Positions 57,413 to 64,000 of a stretch of 64,000 nucleotides of DNA are shown piece after piece. The DNA comes from an uncultured Colwellia sp. (GTDB lineage Bacteria; Pseudomonadota; Gammaproteobacteria; Enterobacterales; Alteromonadaceae): NCBI GenBank assembly GCA_913058245.1, contig CAJXQJ010000004.1, positions 146,678 through 210,677 of the forward strand, read 5' to 3'. The notes under the pieces were generated by a model. It made no database searches and was not told the origin of the DNA. It was given only the letters and a program-made list of their open reading frames with translations. Each line of letters starts with the position of its first letter. The stretch's first letter is position 1. A program made the position numbers and the translations under genes.

Positions 57413-60211
57413 ATGATTAAAACGAATTCCTGGCAAGTTTTTCAACGTTCAACATTGGCAATAGCTTGTAGTGCCGCACTATTTGCTAGCAATATTATGG
57501 CCGCAGATACGAGTTTTGGAGGGCGCATTACTGACGCTTCAAATACCGTTTACTTTGAAGGAGCGAAAGTTCGCATAAAAGAGCTAAATATTACAGTTAT
57601 TTCAGCACGAGATGGCTCATTTCGCTTTTCACAGCTCCCCACAGGAAATTACACCTTAGAGATATCTTATATCGGTGTGCCAACCGTTGAAAAAAGCATT
57701 TCAGTAACTAATACCGGCAATAATCAGCAAGAGTTTATTATTGGTAACGAACAAGAAGCCATGGACAATATCATTGTCTATGGTCAGCGTGCTGGTCAAG
57801 CTGGAGCTATTAATCGTCAAAAAAATGCTGATAACTTAGTATCTATTGTTAGTGCCGATACCATAGGACAATCACCCGACCAAAACGCCGCAGAAGCTTT
57901 ACAACGCTTACCCGGCTTATCTATTCAAAGAGACCAAGGTGAAGGTCGGTTTGTTACCATTCGTGGTATTGATCCTAACTTAAACAATGTCACTATCAAT
58001 GGAGTTAATGTGCCGTCACCTGAGTCAGGTGTACGTAGCGTTGCCTTAGATGTTATTCCGTCAGAGCTAGTACAAAGTTTAGAAGTCAGTAAAACGGTCA
58101 CCCCTGATATGGACGCTAATGCGGTTGGTGGCTCTATTGAAGTAAAAAGTTTAAGCGCCTTTGACCGACAAGGTAGAAGTTACAGTGCCACTATACAAGG
58201 CTCATATAATGAATTAATGGAAGATACCAGCCCGAAAATTTCTGGCAGCTACACCGATATTTTTGACTTATCCTCCGGAGCCCAGCTCGGCGTCGCAACG
58301 GCGCTATCTTGGTTCGAGCGCAAGTTTGGTTCTCACAACATAGAAACTGATGGCGGTTGGGCCGACTTTGAATTTGAAGACGCAGCCACAGGCGAAGATG
58401 TAGAAGTATTTTCTGCAGAGGAAATTGAACAACGCCATTACCAAATTACCCGTGAACGCTTTGGCGCGGCATTAAATCTCGATTTATATACCTCAAGTAC
58501 TGACAAGTATTACTTTAGAACTTTATACAGTAAGTTTTCCGATGACGAGTTTCGACTACGCAATCAATATAAGTTTGATAAAGGTGCCATTGACTTAACG
58601 AATTACAATGATTTATCCGCGCGATTTTCTGACGCTAAAATGGAACGCGACACCAAAGACAGATATGAACAACAAGAGATCCTTTCATTAGTACTCGGAG
58701 GTGAAAATCAAATTGGCGACTGGCTGGTTGAATACGACGCTGGCTATTCAAAATCAAGTGAAAAAGAACCAAACCGCTTAGATGTTACCTTTGTTGGCAA
58801 AGATTTAACGCTAGGTTATAACAGCACAGGTCGTATTCCTGAGCTAGTGCAAAGTAGTGCAGCTCATGACTTAAATAACTTTGCCATGGATGAAGTCTCC
58901 TATGAAAACAATCTTGCTGAAGATGAAGAGCTAAGCTTCAAAATAGATTTTAGTAAAGACTTTGTGTGGCAAAACAATAATGGCCAATTCAAATTTGGCT
59001 TTAAACATCAGTCACGAGAGAAGTTTAACGATGCCAATGCCACTATTTACGACGGAGGCTTTGACGACGTAATTGCTCAGCAATTTGCAACCGCAACACC
59101 AAATTACAATATCGGGAATTTTGGCCCTGGTATCTCACAAAGCTCACTTAAGAACTATGTACTAACAAACCGAGCTGGATTTGATGTTGACCAACTAAAA
59201 TCAACTATAGATAGCAAAGGCAGTTCATTTGAAAGTAATGAAGATGTCACTGCCGCCTATGCCATGGTAACGCTTGATATTGATAAGTGGCGTATTATTA
59301 CTGGTGTTCGCTATGAAAATACTCGCTTTGACACTCAAGGTAATAAAGTAGAACTCGTTGCCGATGAAGTTAATGATGACGAACAAGTGCTTATTTCTCC
59401 GTGGCAAGTCAAAAAAGACTATGACCATATACTGCCAAGCTTAAACGTAAAATACTCAGCTTCGGACAAGTTATTGGCTCGCTTTGCTTTTACGCAAACC
59501 ATAGCTAGGCCAACATTTGGTGATTCCGCGGCCTTTCAGATTATCGAAAGTGAAATAACCGAAGACGATGGCAATATTGCAACAGAGCGGAAAGCAGAAG
59601 TAGGAAACCCAGACTTAGCACCGTATGAGTCAGACAATATAGATCTATCTGTTGAGTACTATCCAGGGCATATCGGCGTTCTTTCTGCTGGATTATTCTA
59701 TAAAGATATCGGCAACTACATAATACAGGCTGAAGTACAGGACAATGGCCAGTGGCCGGGTTTTGAAGAAGTTGTCCAACCTATTAACGGTGGTTCTGCA
59801 TCGCTTACTGGCCTTGAGCTTTCATGGACCAAGAACTTTCAGTCAGGATTATTTGTTAGCACAAATGGCACCTTTGTCGATACCGATGATAAATTGCCAA
59901 ACCAAGCCGACACAGTCGCCAACTTTATGTTTGGTTTTGAAAATAACAAATTCAGCGCTCGCCTTAGCACCACTTACAAAAGCGAAAGTTTCCAGTTTAC
60001 TGATAACAACAGCGATGTTTTTGAAGATAAACACACCCAAATTGATTTTTCTGCCAAGTACTATATAGACGACACTATGCAGATATATTTCAACGCCGTT
60101 AACTTAACTGACGAACCATATTACGTCTATCACGGTAATGAAAAATACAATTATCAATACGAAGAATACGGCTCATCTTTTGAATTAGGTTTCACCATTA
60201 ACTCTTTATAA
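57413..60211 (+). CDS. TonB-dependent receptor with carboxypeptidase-regulatory-like domain
   Basis: 932 residues. Signal peptide, an Ig-like regulatory domain at about 35-105 (GGRITDASNTVYFEGAKVRI), a TonB-box-like segment (MDNIIVYG), plug (NAAEALQRLPGLSIQRDQGE, VTINGVNVPSPESGVRSVAL) and a 22-strand barrel ending in the family pattern (ELGFTINSL). Resembles receptors for oligosaccharides or phosphorylated compounds in Alteromonadales. Paired with a metallophosphoesterase downstream, so a phosphorylated substrate is plausible. Confidence 0.92.
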   Translation: MIKTNSWQVFQRSTLAIACSAALFASNIMAADTSFGGRITDASNTVYFEGAKVRIKELNITVISARDGSFRFSQLPTGNYTLEISYIGVPTVEKSISVTNTGNNQQEFIIGNEQEAMDNIIVYGQRAGQAGAINRQKNADNLVSIVSADTIGQSPDQNAAEALQRLPGLSIQRDQGEGRFVTIRGIDPNLNNVTINGVNVPSPESGVRSVALDVIPSELVQSLEVSKTVTPDMDANAVGGSIEVKSLSAFDRQGRSYSATIQGSYNELMEDTSPKISGSYTDIFDLSSGAQLGVATALSWFERKFGSHNIETDGGWADFEFEDAATGEDVEVFSAEEIEQRHYQITRERFGAALNLDLYTSSTDKYYFRTLYSKFSDDEFRLRNQYKFDKGAIDLTNYNDLSARFSDAKMERDTKDRYEQQEILSLVLGGENQIGDWLVEYDAGYSKSSEKEPNRLDVTFVGKDLTLGYNSTGRIPELVQSSAAHDLNNFAMDEVSYENNLAEDEELSFKIDFSKDFVWQNNNGQFKFGFKHQSREKFNDANATIYDGGFDDVIAQQFATATPNYNIGNFGPGISQSSLKNYVLTNRAGFDVDQLKSTIDSKGSSFESNEDVTAAYAMVTLDIDKWRIITGVRYENTRFDTQGNKVELVADEVNDDEQVLISPWQVKKDYDHILPSLNVKYSASDKLLARFAFTQTIARPTFGDSAAFQIIESEITEDDGNIATERKAEVGNPDLAPYESDNIDLSVEYYPGHIGVLSAGLFYKDIGNYIIQAEVQDNGQWPGFEEVVQPINGGSASLTGLELSWTKNFQSGLFVSTNGTFVDTDDKLPNQADTVANFMFGFENNKFSARLSTTYKSESFQFTDNNSDVFEDKHTQIDFSAKYYIDDTMQIYFNAVNLTDEPYYVYHGNEKYNYQYEEYGSSFELGFTINSL

Positions 60212-60225
60212 CAACTCGCTAAATG

Positions 60226-60259
60226 TATGAGGTAACACTGATATGTGTGTTACCTCATA
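60226..60259 (+). promoter_or_regulatory. 13-bp perfect hairpin after the TonB receptor
   Basis: TATGAGGTAACAC and GTGTTACCTCATA, eight-base loop, 15 bases past the receptor stop. No T-run. It contains a GAGG that could serve as ribosome site for the next gene, so pairing would hide it; it may also protect the receptor mRNA end. Confidence 0.6.
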
Positions 60260-60329
60260 CCAAGCAATAGCCAGCAAAATGAATAACTCGACAATAAAAA
60301 GTAGCATGATGAAAAATACGATTAACAAC

Positions 60330-61664
60330 ATGAAAACAAATAGCAACCAAGGTTCACTTAAGCTCACCCTAGTATTAGGTAGCTTACTACTTATCTCCGC
60401 ATGTCAAAATAATGCCCAATCAAATGTACAAATTGGTGATAAAAACACTTCAGAATTAAACAGAAATATTAGTTTTATTGCCTTTGGCGATGGTGGTTAC
60501 CATACCGATTACCCGAAAGCCAAGCACATTAAAAAACCACGTAATCGCGCACAATTTATCGAAAAAGAAAAACAAGACTGGCAAGAAGATTATCGTCCGA
60601 TGTCTGAGTTTGATCATGCACCAATCTATGTATACCCTGGCACTAACATAGCAACCGAGCAAGGTGGTGCTGGCCCTGTAGGTCAAGCCATGGCAACGTT
60701 ATGCCGACAACGAGCATGTGACTTTGCTATTCAATTAGGCGATAACATTTATCCTGATGGTGCTGACGCTAACGATGGTAAAGATGATCAAAAGCGTATG
60801 AATGATTTAATCTTAAAACCTTTATTACCACTATTTACTGAGGAACCAGAGCTAATTGTTTACTCCGCTCTAGGTAATCATGACTGGAAAACCTCAAGAA
60901 AAGGCGTGGCGTTACAGCAAGAGTGGATGTCAAAACAAAAAAACTTCCATATGGATCCGCAAGGTTATTATCGCTACACCCAAGGTACACCAGGCAACGA
61001 TATCGAGTTTTTTGTACTTGATACTAATATGCTGCTATCCGGACAAACCTTTTACGAAGTGCCATTAAAACCTGATGGTAGCGAAGGAAGCCTCAACGAA
61101 GCTCTCGCAAATGGCAATGCCGAATTGGAAGAGCATGACGCTCATGAAGGACCCGTAAATAACGAAGACAAAATACAACTACAGTGGCTAAAAGAAAGCT
61201 TGGCAAGCTCAACAGCCAAATGGAAAGTGGTTTATGGTCATCATATATTATGGTCAATTGGCGGCACCAAATATAGCGAAGGTCATGTGCTGAGAAAACT
61301 TATTATGCCAACACTCTGCCAATATGCAGATGCTTATATCGCCGGCCATGAGCATGACCTAGAGCTATTAACCGATGATTGTTCAGCTTATCCAGAGAGT
61401 AATAGCACTGCACCATTACCGCTAATTATTAGCGGTGCTGCATCAAAAATGCGTGGCAAACACTCGCCATTTGCCGAGCAACAAGCGTTAAAATATCCAC
61501 AATATGAATTGCTTTGGTCGAAAAGCTTTACCTGGGGCTTTGCTCACCTAACGGTAGACAATAATGCAGATCACTTATCAGTTGAGTACTTTACCACGCC
61601 AAGGGATAGCTCAGGAAAGTTAGTATCTGAAACAAGTTTTAGTTTTCCACATCGTAGCTATTAG
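60330..61664 (+). CDS. Metallophosphoesterase lipoprotein (purple acid phosphatase-like)
   Basis: About 444 residues from MKTNSNQGSLKLTLVLGSLL, which gives a proper lipoprotein signal with lipobox ISAC. An earlier in-frame ATG at 60243 has a better ribosome site but would place 38 polar residues before the signal, so the start is open. Dinuclear metal motifs: FIAFGDGGYHTDY, QLGDNIYPDGAD, SALGNHDW, VYGHHILWS and IAGHEHDLELL. Similar to tartrate-resistant acid phosphatases. Likely releases phosphate from the substrate bound by the adjacent receptor. Confidence 0.85.
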   Translation: MKTNSNQGSLKLTLVLGSLLLISACQNNAQSNVQIGDKNTSELNRNISFIAFGDGGYHTDYPKAKHIKKPRNRAQFIEKEKQDWQEDYRPMSEFDHAPIYVYPGTNIATEQGGAGPVGQAMATLCRQRACDFAIQLGDNIYPDGADANDGKDDQKRMNDLILKPLLPLFTEEPELIVYSALGNHDWKTSRKGVALQQEWMSKQKNFHMDPQGYYRYTQGTPGNDIEFFVLDTNMLLSGQTFYEVPLKPDGSEGSLNEALANGNAELEEHDAHEGPVNNEDKIQLQWLKESLASSTAKWKVVYGHHILWSIGGTKYSEGHVLRKLIMPTLCQYADAYIAGHEHDLELLTDDCSAYPESNSTAPLPLIISGAASKMRGKHSPFAEQQALKYPQYELLWSKSFTWGFAHLTVDNNADHLSVEYFTTPRDSSGKLVSETSFSFPHRSY

Positions 61665-61702
61665 TGCGCATATAACAAAACAGTACACCTTTCCTAATAT
61701 TT

Positions 61703-61738
61703 AAAAGCCAAGAACAAATTTCGCTCTTGGCTTTTTTA
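61703..61738 (+). terminator. Phosphoesterase terminator
   Basis: AAAAGCCAAGA, loop, TCTTGGCTTTTTT. Confidence 0.88.
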
Positions 61739-61843
61739 GTTGTTAAAGCAAACTATCAGAAAGCTTAATATTTCACTTCATTAGATGAATTTAAAAATGA
61801 TAGCATGATCAAAAACTTGAACTCTACTTACGGGTGAATACTT

Positions 61844-62386
61844 ATGGAAATTACAAATTCAGCACGCCTTAGCTATAAATTAATTGATGAAAGTGACAGC
61901 GAATTTCTATTTCAACTCGACCAAAACCCAGAAGTAATGCGTTATATCAATGGCGGCAACATGACAAGTCGTGAGGACATTAAGAACAAATTCATTCCTC
62001 GTCACAATGCCTATAAGAACACTGACAAAGGCTGGGGCTTATGGAAAGTGACTATTACCGAAAGCCAACAAGATATTGGTTGGATTTTAGTTAGGCCAAT
62101 GGACTTCTTTTCTGACAACCCCATTTGGGACGACATTGAATTAGGCTGGCGCTTCTTACAGTCAACTTGGGGAAAAGGTTATGCCTCAGAGGCAGCAATA
62201 CAAATTCACCAAGCTCTTGCCCAATTACCAGAGAATAAATTCTTTAGCGCGGTTGCTATGCACGGTAATGACGGCTCGGTTGGCGTGATGAAAAAAATGG
62301 GGATGAAGTATATTAAATCTTATATTCATTCAGACTCGCAATTAGGCGATTTAGACGTGGTGCTTTATCGCATGAAAAATCACTAA
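61844..62386 (+). CDS. GNAT-family N-acetyltransferase (RimJ/RimL-like)
   Basis: 180 residues. RLSYKLIDESDSEFLFQLDQ, NPEVMRYINGG near the start, IELGWRFLQSTWGKGYASEA (acetyl-CoA loop) and GNDGSVGVMKKMGMKYI at the end are typical of RimJ/RimL-like enzymes. Acetyl acceptor unknown. 22 bases before the next gene, so probably cotranscribed. Confidence 0.9.
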   Translation: MEITNSARLSYKLIDESDSEFLFQLDQNPEVMRYINGGNMTSREDIKNKFIPRHNAYKNTDKGWGLWKVTITESQQDIGWILVRPMDFFSDNPIWDDIELGWRFLQSTWGKGYASEAAIQIHQALAQLPENKFFSAVAMHGNDGSVGVMKKMGMKYIKSYIHSDSQLGDLDVVLYRMKNH

Positions 62387-62408
62387 CATATAAAACAAAG
62401 GACTGGGA

Positions 62409-63512
62409 ATGAAATTACGAATAAAGCTACTCGCAAGCATTTATTTCATAGCATTTAATGCGTTATCAGGCGCTCATACCGAAACTAAACTGACTACAAA
62501 TCAAGTTGTCGAAAAATTAGATCATTATATAAAAACTCAAGTAAAGAAAGACACTTTCTCAGGTAATGTGTTAGTCGCAAAAAGAGGAAAAATTTTATAT
62601 CAGGCAAGCTTTGGAGAAGCGTCAAAGCGCTTTAACGTTAAGAATAATCTTGAGACAAAATTCAACCTCGGCTCTATGAATAAAATGTTTACTGCTGTGG
62701 CAGTAATGCAATTGGTTGAAAACAAAAAACTTAAACTAACAGATACTTTAGATAAATTTGTTGATGAAACTTGGCTACCTAAAAGTGTTTCAAAAAAAAT
62801 TCAAATACAGCACTTACTAACTCACTCATCCGGATTGAATAATTACTTCAACCGTACTTTTATGGGATCTTCAAAAAGACACTACCGTAACTTGGACGAC
62901 TTTAAACCATTAGTGGTTGATGACCCCCTGCTGTTTGAGCCAGGCACGAGCAATCGCTACAGCAATACCGGCATGTTAATGCTAGGTGTTGTCATCGAAA
63001 AAGTCACAGGCGAAAGCTATTTTGATCATATTGATAAACATATTTATCAGCGTGCAAGTATGGTTAATTCAGGTAGTTTCGAAATGGACCAACCTGTTCA
63101 GAATTTAGCTATAGGTTATGAACCTAGTAAGAAAAATAAAACTGGTTGGACGAATAACTTGTTTTTACATGTAGTGAAAGGTGGGCCAGCTGGCGGCGGA
63201 TTTTCAACACTTGCTGATATGCATCATTTCGCACTAGCACTAACTAAATATAAATTACTCAACCAGACGCTTACTGAACAAGTATATTCAGCAAAACCTA
63301 ATTTCTCTTCACCAAATTACGGCTATGGCTTTAATATTTCAGGTACAAATAGCAATAGGATTGTTGGTCATCGTGGCGGTTTTTATGGCATTTTAGCGAA
63401 TTTAGATATCTATTTAGATACTGGCTATATTGCAGTCGTGTTATCTAACTACGGTCGCAGCGCGCAACCTGTCATAGATGAAATTAATCGGCTTATAGCG
63501 TTAATTGAATAG
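62409..63512 (+). CDS. Serine hydrolase, beta-lactamase-related family
   Basis: 367 residues with a signal peptide (LLASIYFIAFNALSGA). Penicillin-binding/beta-lactamase fold: nucleophile in NLGSMNKMF (S-x-x-K), RYSNTGMLMLGVVIE (Y-x-N) and GHRGGFYGI (third motif, His in place of Lys). This variant suits esterase or D-peptidase activity more than beta-lactam hydrolysis. Periplasmic. Confidence 0.9.
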   Translation: MKLRIKLLASIYFIAFNALSGAHTETKLTTNQVVEKLDHYIKTQVKKDTFSGNVLVAKRGKILYQASFGEASKRFNVKNNLETKFNLGSMNKMFTAVAVMQLVENKKLKLTDTLDKFVDETWLPKSVSKKIQIQHLLTHSSGLNNYFNRTFMGSSKRHYRNLDDFKPLVVDDPLLFEPGTSNRYSNTGMLMLGVVIEKVTGESYFDHIDKHIYQRASMVNSGSFEMDQPVQNLAIGYEPSKKNKTGWTNNLFLHVVKGGPAGGGFSTLADMHHFALALTKYKLLNQTLTEQVYSAKPNFSSPNYGYGFNISGTNSNRIVGHRGGFYGILANLDIYLDTGYIAVVLSNYGRSAQPVIDEINRLIALIE

Positions 63513-63653
63513 ACTTAAACAGATAAATTTTACTTTAAATAAAAAAGTAACTAGGCCGGAGGTTGTAGTTGAGTTGCTTATAAGGTTTTGCTCTTATATT
63601 TTCTGTAATATTAACTGTGAACAATAGATGTAAATTTGACTAAAATCAGACAT

Positions 63654-63680
63654 AAAAAAGCCCAACTATGTTGGGCTTTT
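63654..63680. terminator. Bidirectional terminator
   Basis: AAAAAAGCCCAAC-TAT-GTTGGGCTTTT between the serine hydrolase and convergent fadA. Confidence 0.88.
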
Positions 63681-63710
63681 ATCTAATATAACAACAAAGT
63701 TACATCTCGG

Positions 63711-64000
<290 letters not shown>

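Noticed and set aside
62409..63512. True beta-lactamase
   Set aside because: The third motif is His-Arg-Gly-Gly rather than Lys-Thr/Ser-Gly and the overall layout is that of the broader serine hydrolase family.

Overview
The window looks like a chromosomal segment of an AT-rich marine gammaproteobacterium of the Alteromonadales, probably Colwelliaceae (Thalassotalea/Colwellia-like). This is inferred from gene content: groES-groEL, fxsA, cutA, dsbD, aroQ, accBC, elbB, fbp, gbsR-cydAB, a manganese pyrophosphatase, several exported peptidases and TonB-dependent receptors. No rRNA, CRISPR array or intact tRNA was found.

Layout. 1-5449 is core: a TonB receptor behind a Fur-like box, an M1 peptidase overlapping a DUF6702 gene, and a PhoX-like Tat protein. 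5520-24911 is a mosaic accessory region ending at the 3' end of groEL. It is divided by four copies (5.5, 8.3, 11.2, 14.6 kb) of a unit that reads, towards groEL, as terminator hairpin, remnant of a groEL C-terminus (Met-Gly-Gly-Met-Met-stop), then a core GACACCCCACTTTATACCC. The same core lies next to the groEL terminator at 24.76 kb. I interpret this as successive integrations at the 3' end of groEL, each leaving a displaced tail and terminator. The cargo modules are: (A) two tandem PD40 propeller proteins; (B) a 533-residue protein of unknown function; (C) a trypsin-like protease, lipoprotein and membrane protein operon; (D) a GNAT toxin-antitoxin-like pair, a double-HTH regulator, a five-gene N-oxygenase operon with a divergent XRE regulator, a tyrosine integrase frame carrying eight in-frame stops beside a tRNA-fMet 3' fragment, three unknown genes, and a second integrase remnant.

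24912-64000 is core again: groESL under a sigma-32 promoter; cutA-dsbD; a phosphate-binding-like protein, porin and GGDEF-EAL operon; aroQ-accB-accC; elbB, MFS and MocR genes; a ureohydrolase and a DUF5117-type metalloprotease; fbp; a PAS chemoreceptor; gbsR-cydAB with CRP- and FNR-like sites; S9 peptidases on either side of ppaC; a TonB receptor with a metallophosphoesterase; and the 3' end of fadA.

The best candidates for something new are the layered groEL-3' integration site, the operon pairing a heme-type and a flavin-type N-oxygenase with a cyclase-family hydrolase and a two-helix PycTM-like membrane protein, the integrase frame with seven in-frame UGA codons but no frameshift, and a GNAT gene whose only well-placed start is AUU.
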